Assembly: GCA_900552115.1 (NCBI GenBank)
Contig: URYP01000006.1
Coordinates: 1 to 42,087 of the forward strand
From: an uncultured Oscillospiraceae bacterium
Lineage (GTDB): Bacteria > Bacillota > Clostridia > Oscillospirales > Acutalibacteraceae
Reading direction: 5' to 3'
DNA length: 42,087 nucleotides
The position numbers were made by a program, and so were the translations under genes. Positions 1 through 7,823 of the stretch are shown one piece after another (position 1 is the first letter of the stretch; every line of letters begins with the position of its first letter). Under the pieces are notes generated by a model. It worked only from the letters and a program-made list of their open reading frames with translations. It searched no databases and had not been told where the DNA came from.

Positions 1-24
1 AATTAATGGGGATGTAAATTTTTT

Positions 25-303
25 ATGAACAGGTTTGAACATAATTTAAAAGAAGCCTTTGTGGAATCGGAATACGGCCTGGTAATGGAAAACCGAACGA
101 ACGATTCGCATTATCAGCGACTTGAAAAGGAATACAACCTGATTTTTGAGGCCATCCGCCACCGGCTGGGGAAGGATCACAGCCGCCTGATGATACAGCT
201 GGAGGCAAAGAACAATGAAATCAAAAGTATAGACGACGACCTGCTCTATATGCAGGGCATGATCGACTGTGTCACCTTGTTGAAAACCATTCGGCTGCTT
301 TAA
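25..303 (+). CDS. Small helical protein of unknown function
   Basis: A 92-residue, charged, mostly helical soluble protein with no signal peptide or membrane segment. The length and the heptad-like spacing of Leu/Ile (around residues 37-57 and 71-92) suggest a helical hairpin. I do not recognise it firmly; it is reminiscent of small Clostridial DUF6809-type proteins, but that is a guess. The ATG at 25 has a weak GGGGAT ribosome site at 8-13. The promoter, if any, lies outside the window. It converges on the tautomerase gene downstream. Confidence 0.55.
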   Translation: MNRFEHNLKEAFVESEYGLVMENRTNDSHYQRLEKEYNLIFEAIRHRLGKDHSRLMIQLEAKNNEIKSIDDDLLYMQGMIDCVTLLKTIRLL

Positions 304-352
304 ATGGCGGCCGAAGGCACTGCTCAACTTGAGCGTACCATATCCGCGGAAA

Positions 353-400
353 TAAAAAGCCGGAGGCCCGGGACGATTCCCGTAGCTTCAGGCTTACCCG
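353..400 (-). terminator. Intrinsic terminator of the tautomerase transcript
   Basis: Read on the minus strand, an AAGCC...GGCTT outer stem encloses a CGGGA/TCCCG inner stem with an ATCG loop, followed by TTTTTATTT. A 14-bp perfect GC palindrome (396-409) lies just upstream of it. It lies between two convergent genes, and only the minus-strand reading has a T-run. Confidence 0.6.
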
Positions 401-425
401 CGCGCGGGTGAACTTTTATGCGTGC

Positions 426-662
426 TTATTCAAATGTTTTGGGATTGGAATAGCCCGGCTTGACAAGCACGTTATCCCTGTCCTTGACAAACTCGTTGTA
501 AACGCCTTCCCATTCGCCGTAGGAGTACTCCTCCACCGAAACGGAAATATATTTTTCCGGCTTGCCCATTTCCTTGCTTACAACGGCGGCAATTTTGTCG
601 GCAGCCTCCTGCAACTGCTTCTGAGAGGGGCCGCTGATGGTTTTAATGACAATGTGCGGCAT
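426..662 (-). CDS. 4-oxalocrotonate tautomerase family enzyme
   Basis: A 78-residue protein beginning Met-Pro-His-Ile-Val-Ile, so Pro1 would be the catalytic base after removal of Met, as in 4-oxalocrotonate tautomerase and YwhB/PptA-type enzymes. The beta-alpha-beta pattern is visible: strand 2-8, helix 12-30, strand 38-46 (YISVSVEEY). It is slightly longer than the classic ~62-residue members because of a C-terminal extension after the GEW segment, which resembles the PptA-like subgroup. Its physiological substrate cannot be told from sequence. The RBS AAAGGAGG precedes the ATG. A tRNA gene ends 24 bp upstream, so the two may share a transcript. Confidence 0.85.
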   Translation of the reverse strand: MPHIVIKTISGPSQKQLQEAADKIAAVVSKEMGKPEKYISVSVEEYSYGEWEGVYNEFVKDRDNVLVKPGYSNPKTFE

Positions 663-686
663 GGCGTATCCTCCTTTTCAATTTGT

Positions 687-761
687 TGGCACCCCCTACC
701 AGAATCGAACTGATAACTGTCCCTTAGGAGGGGACCGTTATATCCATTTAACTAAGGGGGC
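687..761 (-). tRNA. tRNA-Arg (anticodon CCU)
   Basis: The minus strand folds into a cloverleaf: acceptor GCCCCCU pairs with AGGGGGU (G1-U72 wobble), anticodon stem GUCCC/GGGAC with loop CUCCUAA (anticodon CCU), T-arm AUCAG-UUCGAUU-CUGGU, discriminator G, and an encoded CCA (687-689). Total 75 nt. It reads AGG arginine codons. Confidence 0.93.
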
Positions 762-786
762 GTATAGGCGCAATAACAGCGTTTGT

Positions 787-816
787 ATCTTACACCACCC
801 GGCCGTGTCTTGTCAA
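787..816 (-). promoter_or_regulatory. Promoter of tRNA-Arg (and perhaps the tautomerase)
   Basis: Minus strand: TTGACA at 816-811, an 18-bp spacer, TAAGAT at 792-787, about 25 bp upstream of the mature tRNA 5' end. Confidence 0.65.
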
Positions 817-856
817 GGCGCGTTCCTTTTGCCCCGATATTGTCAGACAATTGTTC

Positions 857-885
857 TTGCATTTAAAAAGGATGTACTATATAAT
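857..885 (+). promoter_or_regulatory. Sigma-A promoter of the DUF3048 lipoprotein gene
   Basis: TTGCAT at 857-862, a 17-bp spacer, and a perfect TATAAT at 880-885. This gives a 5' UTR of roughly 45 nt before the ATG at 936. Confidence 0.8.
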
Positions 886-935
886 AAGAGCTTGCGTGAA
901 CCCGCGCGTATCCTGACAAAATCGAGGTTATTTTC

Positions 936-2018
936 ATGAGAAAAATTTGGATATCCGCCTTGGCGGTATCAGCCATATGCCTGGCCATGACCGGCTGTTC
1001 CTCCGCCGACTCGCCTGATAAAAAGGCCGGGACCACCACGACCACCACCTCCACCACCGCCGCCAAATCGGCGGATGGCAGCGTAAACTTTTTGACCGGC
1101 CTGCCCGATATGGAGGGGGGCGACAACCGCCCGGTGGCGATCATGATTGCCAATGACAGCTCCACGTATTCGTCCCAGTACGGCATTGAAGAGGCGGATA
1201 TGCTTGTCGAGGGGGAAACCGAAGGCGGCATTACCCGCCTTATGGCGGTATATTCCGATGTATCCCGTGTGCCGGATACCGTTGGCCCGGTGCGCAGCGC
1301 GCGCAGCCCGTTTGTCAATCTGGCCGAAGCGCTGGATGCGATCTATTGCCACTGCGGCGGCAGTCCGGGCGGATTGTCCACGCTGGCGGATTCCGGGCTG
1401 GCGGATATTGACGGTCAGAAGTATGACGGCGGCTATGGCAATGAAAATGGCAATACGTACTGGCGGGATACGGGCCTTGCCGACAGTATCGGATACGATC
1501 ACAGCATGTTGACCAGCGGAAAGAATTTGGCTGCCCATATAAGCAATCAGGAATTCCGCACGGTTGGCCAAAACCCGGCCCCCTTTACCTTTGGCAATAA
1601 AACAGGCGATCAGCCCGCCACACAGATGCAGATCTATCTGTCGGCCGCGCAAACAATTTCTTTTAAATATGATGCGGATGACGGGCTGTATTACAAACGC
1701 AACGGCACACTGGAAAACGGTACGGCCCATGAGACGGCCAGCGGGGTTCCGATCAGTGCGACGAACGTGATTGTGATGTACGACAGCCGCTATGCGGAAC
1801 AAACCTCCACCTGGGGAGCGGCGATTTATGGCTATGGTATGAGCGGGGGCAGCGGCAAGCTGGCGAGCGGCGGCACCGCCCGGTCAATCCAGTGGAGCCG
1901 CAGCAGCAACGGCCTGTCGTTTACCGAAACGGACGGCACGCCCTTGTCGGTCGGTAAGGGAAAAACCTATCTGTGCTTTGTGTACAGCGGTTATGCTGAG
2001 GATACGATTGTCCGCTGA
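936..2018 (+). CDS. DUF3048 (YerB-like) surface lipoprotein
   Basis: 360 residues. The N-terminus is a lipoprotein signal ending in a lipobox (LAMTGC) with Cys21 as the lipidated residue, followed by a Thr-rich linker (residues ~32-42). The rest matches the DUF3048 / YerB family: a conserved start (NFLTGLPD, with RPVAIMIAND further on), an EGETEGGITR segment, a PVRSARSP segment and a C-terminal beta-rich domain. YerB is known only as a lipoprotein; its function is not established, although a role in the cell envelope is plausible from the location. It is monocistronic, with its own promoter and a strong terminator. Confidence 0.88.
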   Translation: MRKIWISALAVSAICLAMTGCSSADSPDKKAGTTTTTTSTTAAKSADGSVNFLTGLPDMEGGDNRPVAIMIANDSSTYSSQYGIEEADMLVEGETEGGITRLMAVYSDVSRVPDTVGPVRSARSPFVNLAEALDAIYCHCGGSPGGLSTLADSGLADIDGQKYDGGYGNENGNTYWRDTGLADSIGYDHSMLTSGKNLAAHISNQEFRTVGQNPAPFTFGNKTGDQPATQMQIYLSAAQTISFKYDADDGLYYKRNGTLENGTAHETASGVPISATNVIVMYDSRYAEQTSTWGAAIYGYGMSGGSGKLASGGTARSIQWSRSSNGLSFTETDGTPLSVGKGKTYLCFVYSGYAEDTIVR

Positions 2019-2045
2019 AGAGCATGGCCGGCGCATAAAAAAGGA

Positions 2046-2080
2046 AAAACGGGGACGGCCTGGGCCGTCCCCGTTTTGTT
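2046..2080 (+). terminator. Intrinsic terminator after the DUF3048 gene
   Basis: A 14-bp perfect stem (2046-2059 with 2064-2077) closes on a four-base loop CTGG; the arm ends in TTTT. The stretch 2080-2240 behind it holds no gene or motif that I can support. Confidence 0.88.
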
Positions 2081-2241
2081 GTTCGCCTGGGGATATAAAC
2101 CGCGTCAGTAAGGGGAGGATTACTGCTGTCAATCACCGTGAAATGAAAATTTATCCCAAAGCCCGCGCAATTAACCCAAATACGGCCCGCATTTTAGTGA
2201 AAGTGATAGTCTGCCAGTCATTTTTTGGTAAAGTGGAATAA

Positions 2242-2270
2242 TTGACAAATTGAAAGGTTGGCGTTATTAT
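2242..2270 (+). promoter_or_regulatory. Strong sigma-A promoter of the dockerin protein gene
   Basis: Consensus TTGACA at 2242-2247, a 17-bp spacer and TATTAT at 2265-2270. Initiation is expected near 2277, which puts the inverted repeat at 2278-2293 right at the start site. Confidence 0.85.
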
Positions 2271-2277
2271 TAAAGTT

Positions 2278-2293
2278 GCATAAGGGGTTATGC
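2278..2293 (+). promoter_or_regulatory. Inverted repeat at the transcription start (possible operator or 5' hairpin)
   Basis: A perfect inverted repeat GCATAA-GGGG-TTATGC sits immediately downstream of the promoter. A site like this could bind a repressor, or fold as a 5' stabilising hairpin in the mRNA. The protein that would bind is unknown. Confidence 0.4.
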
Positions 2294-2323
2294 ATAACTT
2301 TTAACCAGAAAGGGACGATAAGG

Positions 2324-5300
2324 ATGAAGAAAAGCAAGCGTTTTCTGGCAAGCTTGATGAGCGCGCTGCTGGTGTTCCCCTCTCTCGCACTGCCGTTTTC
2401 CGGAACGGCGGAGGGAACCGCTCCGCAGACGCCCACGGCGTATCCAAACGCCGATCCGAGCGAACCATATTATGTAGTCGGGCGGTTGCAGAATAAGGGT
2501 GAAGCGGCCACCGCAAAGTCTGAAGTACAGGGGGAGGAGGACAACCTAACCTGTACGAGTCCACAAATCAGCTTAAACGCGGCTGAGCCGATTGATTTGT
2601 CCGCTTATTCGGCTGACAAGTCGGATCTTGCGCTGATTTTAGATATTAAGGTCAGCCGTGCCGACGGGAGAGTCGGTAAGGGCCTGCTGAAAGGTACGGC
2701 CAATCACTTTGTCCAGCTGGCGGATTATAGTGATGTGACGAGTCAAAAGCTGGTTTTGAACACGCTGGCAAGCGGTAAATATCTTGGCGGCAATTATACG
2801 GCCGGATATGATAACGCGGCGGGCGAATGGGTGACCTACATCGTGCCGTGGTCTATGGCGGCTACGGATCAGGACAGCGACAAAATTACAAGATTGTTTT
2901 GGCAGCTGTATAACGATTCGTACAAAACGGCTGACGTCACGGCGACAGGCCTGGATATTGAGATGAAAGATGCCCGCATTGTTGACCTTACGAAGGATGG
3001 TGAAGGTTACGCAAACGGTCTAGTTGCGCTGATGTATGGACAGACCGTTGAGTATACGCCGGATAACGGGAAACATAACCAGAACACCATGGAGGTTTAT
3101 CCTTGGGGAGCGCCGCTGGTGAACAAGCTGACTGCGGACATGGATGTTTCCAAACTTCGTCTGGAATTTGAAACCAAAGGCGACGGCGCAGGGTCTTCCA
3201 ATAATATCAAGAATGGGAAGGTTCAGTTGCAGTGCCACGAAGGCGATGCAGACGTGAACTACCAGGTGGATAACTGGAGCAACGAGAAAATGCCACAGAA
3301 TGGCACGTGGTATTCGTTTAAGTATATGCTGGATACTATGAAACGGGACGGTAATGCGTCTAATCCGGCTATGTCGGATCCCAGCAAGCTGACAAAATTC
3401 CATGTGTTTTGTTATAACGATAATAAACTCGGTACGCAAGGCCAGCCAGATGAAAATTTGCTGGCAATGATGCAGACGATTCGCGGTGCGCGTATTGTCG
3501 ACCTGACGGTAACAGAACCGCGTGAAACTTTGAAAGCGGCGATCAATGAGTATGCTGACTATCTGTTCGACGAGAACGCAGCCGCAGTAGCGTATGACGC
3601 CAAGGTTGCCGAGGGCAAAGCGCTGCTGGCCGACCGTGACGCCAGTCCGGCGGAACTGACCGCAAAAACGGCGGAAATTAACGAAGCCAAGGCGGCGCTG
3701 ACCGGTTTAATGAATTTGCAGCGGGATTTGTTGCAGTTCTCGGCTCAGGAATACACCAAAAACAGAGCAACCCCTAATGCGAACCACTATTACTATGATT
3801 GGAAAAGCGGCGACGGAGTGACCAGTTCAACCGGTGCGGATTTGACCGACAATGGTACTGCACTGGGCGCAAACCGTAGCATGCAGATGACGGTGACACT
3901 GACGAAAAATACCGCCTATACCGGCAGCATTAACGTTGGAGATTTGAAAGCCTTGCTGAAAAATGTTGAGTTGCGCGTACGTACCAACATCGGCGGGGAA
4001 AAACGCACCAATTCGTATTTCGGTATCAATGGTGAGCCTACTGTAAACGGGGATACCATCACGTATAAGGTGGAAATTCCGTTTACGACTGAGGCGCAGA
4101 ATGAAGTCAATTGGGCCATTGTGCGCGACGCGTTGATTATGGTGAATACCAACACGGCCCTGCGTGCGGAGCCTCCCGAGGAATACACGGCCCAGCAAAA
4201 GAACGAGTGGAAAAACAATGAAGACATTCCCGTGTATTGCACCTTGGGCGATGTGAAAATTGTTAATAAAACCAAAGCCGTGATGCTAGCTGAGCTGCAA
4301 CAGGCGGCAACCGAGGTTCTGGAAGACGAAAGCAAGTATACGGTGGAGAGCCTGGACGCGTTTAAAGCGGCTCAGGCTGCGGCCAAGGCGGTTGTAGAAG
4401 ACAGCACGGCCACGGCGCGCGCCATCCGTGCGGAAATCGCAAAGGTAGCGGCGGCTAAAGCGGCGCTGGAAGATGCCGAGGTGCCGGTGGACCGTTCGGC
4501 CCTGATCAAAGCGATTGCGGATGCCGAAGCGAAACTGGCCGACGGAAAAACCTACACGGCCGACACACTGGCGGCGCTGAATGAGAAGCTGACGGCGGCC
4601 AAAGCCGTGCCGGACGATGCCGATCAGGCAGCGGTCACCAAAGCGGCGGATGAACTGAACGCGGCGATCGGCGCGCTTGTCGAGGTCGTCCCGGATAATA
4701 TGGTGGCGATCTCCACTGAGGAACTGACTTCGGAGATAATTCATGACATGTCGGTTTCCAAAACCCTGGATACGCCGGTCAGCTTGACCGATGAGAAGTA
4801 TGAAGGCCGTGAGCTGTTCATTACCTTTAAGCTTCGCGTAAACAAGGAAGACAACTTCCCGGCGGATATTACCATGCCGGAGAGCGAGTGGATTAAAAAG
4901 ATTGTCAACGGTTCCGTGACATTCTCGGATGTTAAGCTTACCGATAAATTCTCCTGCGGCGAGGGCGTTTTGTCCGCGGCCAAGGTGGGCGAGTATGTCG
5001 ATGTGACGGTTCCGGTAACGGATGAACTGATCGCGAAGGGCGAAATTAACAAATTCCGGATTGCCCTCTTTAATGATTTGAATAATTTCAGCCAGGAACC
5101 GGACGCCAACTCCAAGGGCGTGTCCATCAGCGTCAAAGACATTTATCTGAAAATTGGCGATATTAAGCCGATTGTCCGCTGGACGGCGATGAATCAGACC
5201 TTAAGCGTGTTGAACGAAGGCAGCGCGTTCTATTTTGACTGGGCCTCGTTTGACGGCGTGACCGACGCCGGCGTCAACATGGCTGGCAGCGCGGAAAACG

Positions 5301-7576
5301 GTGCAAACCCGGATTATGTCTTCCAGGCCACGGTTAAATTTGACAAGCTGAAAGACATCGACGCGAAACCAGTGGATATGATTAAAGCATTAATGATCCG
5401 CCTGCGTTCGGGTACCGATAATAAGGAAGCCAACTGGTATCAACTGTCGGCGGAGGACTTTACAGTCAATGAGGCGGGCGACGGGTTTACCGTCAGCGTA
5501 CCCCTCTCCAAAATCGACAAAGCCAATATTGATTGGTCGGCGGTCAGACAGCTGTTGGTTCGCCAGGAGCTGAAAGACGAGTATCATCAGTTGGTAGATG
5601 GGCAAAAACCTGCGGGCCGTGTGGAGAGCGAAAATCTCACCATGACCTTGTCGGAAGTCAAGGTCATAGAACGGGCAGACGCTCCTACGGTGGATTACAC
5701 CGCCCTGAACAAAGCGATTGAGGATGCCAAAGCCAAGCTGGCCGATGGCAAGACCTATACGGCCGACACGCTGGCGGCGCTGAATGAGAAGCTGGCGGCG
5801 GCGGAAGCGCTGAAGACCAGCACCGATCAGGCGGCGGTTACGGCGGCGGCCGAGGCTTTGAACGCGGCGATTGCCGGTCTGATTGAGGAAACCGAGCCCC
5901 CGGTTGACCCGACAAAAGTTCCGTTAATCACCGAAGAGTTGACTTCTCCCGTACAGCATTACATGAACGTGTATAAAGCGTTTGAAACGCCGGTTGACCT
6001 GACCGGGTATGCCGGACGGGATTTGACGATCAGCTTCAAGTTGCGCGTCAACAAGGATGAGGCTACTTTCCCGGCTAGCATCACGCAGGCGCCGGCCGAA
6101 TGGATCAAAAACATTGTAAACGGCACCATGATCCTGTGGGGCGGCAGCGCGACGGACGATTCGGGCAAAGTGAATATGGCGGATAACCTTGGCGTAGCAT
6201 ACAAGATGAACTGCGGCGAAGCGGGCAATCTGCTCGAGAAGATCGTTTTGGGCGAGTATATTGAGGTTACCATGCCGGTACCGCAGGCGGTTATCGACAA
6301 AGGCTCGCTTGCCAAACTTGAAATCTTCCTGTACAACGACCTGCACAAGCTGACGAATGTAGAATCGGATCAGAATGTCGGCGTAACCATCAGTGTAAAA
6401 GACGCTTATCTGAACGTGGGAGAAGCTCAAGGCAGCAAGAGCGAACTGAAGACCCTGTTGGACGGCAAGAAGAGCGCGGCTGAGCTGGCCGGATACACCG
6501 CCCAAAGTGTTGACAGCTACAACCAGCTGTTTGAGGATGCCCAGGTCGTGTATGATGATCCGGACGCGACTGTGGCGGAAATTGTTTCGGCGATTGCCAG
6601 CCTGAAGGCCGCGGACAGCGTACTGGTTCCGCTGGCGGACAACACGGTTATGCGGTGGAGCAATTCGGAGGTTACCAAAACCGATATGCTGTACGGCACC
6701 ATGTTCTATTTTGACTGGACGGCTGCGGATGGTGTTCCCGGTGCGAACTCCGCGGACCCCGGCGTCGACCTGTCCGGTAAGGCCGGAAACGGTGCTAATG
6801 CGGATTACTCGTTTACAGCTAAGGTTACCTTTAATCCTCTGGAAGGCACTACGGCGGAACAGATTAGCAGCATGTGGAAAGTTTTGCGGTTCCGCCTGCG
6901 GTCTACCACGATTGATGGTGCTGAAAAAGCAACCGCCTTCTATGAATTGACTCCGGTCGATTTTGATGGAGTCAGCAGCTTTTTGGTGAATATCCCGCTG
7001 TCTATGTTCAGCGAGGTCGATATCGACTGGAAAGACGTTAAGGATTTGATCGTTCAGTGTGAAATGAACGACGATTATAAGCTGACGGAGGCCGGACCCA
7101 ATCCGCACTTCACTATGACACTTTCAGATGTGAAGGTTGTAAACAACGGAGTCGAACCTCCTAAAGTTGATAAAACGGCTCTGAACGATATGATTGCCGA
7201 CGCGGAAGAGATTCGTGCGGATCTGGCGACGGCCGGAGCTGAAGAATTTGAAACGGCTCTGGAGGCGGCGAGAGCCATAGCGGCGGATGCCACTGCGACC
7301 CAGGCGGATGTTGACGAAGCGATTGCTGATCTGGAAGCCGCGATCGAGGGCCTGGTTATCCCGTGGGGCGATCTGAATGGCAAAGACGGTGTGACGGCGG
7401 AAGATGCGCTGCTCGCCTTGCAGGCGGCAACCGATAAAGTGCAGCTGACGGAGGATCAGAAATATCTGGCCGATGTCAATGGAGATGGAGAAGTCACCGC
7501 TGCGGATGCTCTGTTGTTGCTGCAATACGCCACCCAGAAGATCTCGACTTTCCCCGTTCAGGATCCAGCCAATTAA
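2324..7576 (+). CDS. Giant secreted modular protein ending in a dockerin
   Basis: 1750 residues from ATG 2324 (RBS GAAAGGG; an in-frame ATG at 2258 lies before the expected start site and is rejected). A Sec signal peptide covers residues ~1-30. Approximate modules: beta-sandwich C1 45-225 and C2 230-400 (both end in ARIVDLT); helical FIVAR-like F1 400-463; A1 464-651 (YYYDW); F2 652-722; F3 722-789; B1 793-949; A2 951-1119 (FYFDW); F4 1123-1189; B2 1199-1367; F5 1370-1436; A3 1439-1607 (FYFDW); F6 1612-1680; dockerin ~1681-1744. The second dockerin loop is canonical (DVNGDGEVTAAD). I see no catalytic domain, LPXTG or membrane anchor, so surface attachment is probably through a cohesin encoded elsewhere. 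Carbohydrate binding or adhesion is inference. The flanking promoter and terminator make it monocistronic. Confidence 0.85.
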   Translation: MKKSKRFLASLMSALLVFPSLALPFSGTAEGTAPQTPTAYPNADPSEPYYVVGRLQNKGEAATAKSEVQGEEDNLTCTSPQISLNAAEPIDLSAYSADKSDLALILDIKVSRADGRVGKGLLKGTANHFVQLADYSDVTSQKLVLNTLASGKYLGGNYTAGYDNAAGEWVTYIVPWSMAATDQDSDKITRLFWQLYNDSYKTADVTATGLDIEMKDARIVDLTKDGEGYANGLVALMYGQTVEYTPDNGKHNQNTMEVYPWGAPLVNKLTADMDVSKLRLEFETKGDGAGSSNNIKNGKVQLQCHEGDADVNYQVDNWSNEKMPQNGTWYSFKYMLDTMKRDGNASNPAMSDPSKLTKFHVFCYNDNKLGTQGQPDENLLAMMQTIRGARIVDLTVTEPRETLKAAINEYADYLFDENAAAVAYDAKVAEGKALLADRDASPAELTAKTAEINEAKAALTGLMNLQRDLLQFSAQEYTKNRATPNANHYYYDWKSGDGVTSSTGADLTDNGTALGANRSMQMTVTLTKNTAYTGSINVGDLKALLKNVELRVRTNIGGEKRTNSYFGINGEPTVNGDTITYKVEIPFTTEAQNEVNWAIVRDALIMVNTNTALRAEPPEEYTAQQKNEWKNNEDIPVYCTLGDVKIVNKTKAVMLAELQQAATEVLEDESKYTVESLDAFKAAQAAAKAVVEDSTATARAIRAEIAKVAAAKAALEDAEVPVDRSALIKAIADAEAKLADGKTYTADTLAALNEKLTAAKAVPDDADQAAVTKAADELNAAIGALVEVVPDNMVAISTEELTSEIIHDMSVSKTLDTPVSLTDEKYEGRELFITFKLRVNKEDNFPADITMPESEWIKKIVNGSVTFSDVKLTDKFSCGEGVLSAAKVGEYVDVTVPVTDELIAKGEINKFRIALFNDLNNFSQEPDANSKGVSISVKDIYLKIGDIKPIVRWTAMNQTLSVLNEGSAFYFDWASFDGVTDAGVNMAGSAENGANPDYVFQATVKFDKLKDIDAKPVDMIKALMIRLRSGTDNKEANWYQLSAEDFTVNEAGDGFTVSVPLSKIDKANIDWSAVRQLLVRQELKDEYHQLVDGQKPAGRVESENLTMTLSEVKVIERADAPTVDYTALNKAIEDAKAKLADGKTYTADTLAALNEKLAAAEALKTSTDQAAVTAAAEALNAAIAGLIEETEPPVDPTKVPLITEELTSPVQHYMNVYKAFETPVDLTGYAGRDLTISFKLRVNKDEATFPASITQAPAEWIKNIVNGTMILWGGSATDDSGKVNMADNLGVAYKMNCGEAGNLLEKIVLGEYIEVTMPVPQAVIDKGSLAKLEIFLYNDLHKLTNVESDQNVGVTISVKDAYLNVGEAQGSKSELKTLLDGKKSAAELAGYTAQSVDSYNQLFEDAQVVYDDPDATVAEIVSAIASLKAADSVLVPLADNTVMRWSNSEVTKTDMLYGTMFYFDWTAADGVPGANSADPGVDLSGKAGNGANADYSFTAKVTFNPLEGTTAEQISSMWKVLRFRLRSTTIDGAEKATAFYELTPVDFDGVSSFLVNIPLSMFSEVDIDWKDVKDLIVQCEMNDDYKLTEAGPNPHFTMTLSDVKVVNNGVEPPKVDKTALNDMIADAEEIRADLATAGAEEFETALEAARAIAADATATQADVDEAIADLEAAIEGLVIPWGDLNGKDGVTAEDALLALQAATDKVQLTEDQKYLADVNGDGEVTAADALLLLQYATQKISTFPVQDPAN

Positions 7577-7615
7577 CGACAGCCCATTAGAATCTGGATA
7601 ATGCATAACCCATAT

Positions 7616-7655
7616 AGCCCCGGAAAGAACGACCTTCTTTCCGGGGCTTTCTTTT
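7616..7655 (+). terminator. Intrinsic terminator after the dockerin protein gene
   Basis: A 13-bp perfect stem (7616-7628 with 7636-7648), a seven-base loop, then a T-rich tail TTTCTTTTTA. Confidence 0.9.
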
Positions 7656-7747
7656 TATACCGTGGCGCATTTGCCATAATGAATGACACCTCTAGCTTAC
7701 AGTAATGTGACAATTATCCTCTTTCCATAACAATATCGACACAAACT

Positions 7748-7776
7748 TTGCATTGACGGAATGGGTTCGGTATACT
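7748..7776 (+). promoter_or_regulatory. Promoter of the SanA/YdcF-like gene
   Basis: TTGCAT at 7748-7753, a 17-bp spacer, and TATACT at 7771-7776. Confidence 0.75.
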
Positions 7777-7823
7777 GGAAACGAAACGCATGCCGCGAAC
7801 GAAAAAGACAGGAGGATTTGTCG

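Noticed and set aside
969..1802. 277-codon open frame on the minus strand with a Gly run
   Set aside because: The Gly run is the reverse of the Thr linker of the DUF3048 lipoprotein; it is a shadow frame.
5924..7108. 394-codon open frame on the minus strand
   Set aside because: Antisense to repeated modules of the dockerin protein; no ribosome site, His/Arg-rich shadow composition.
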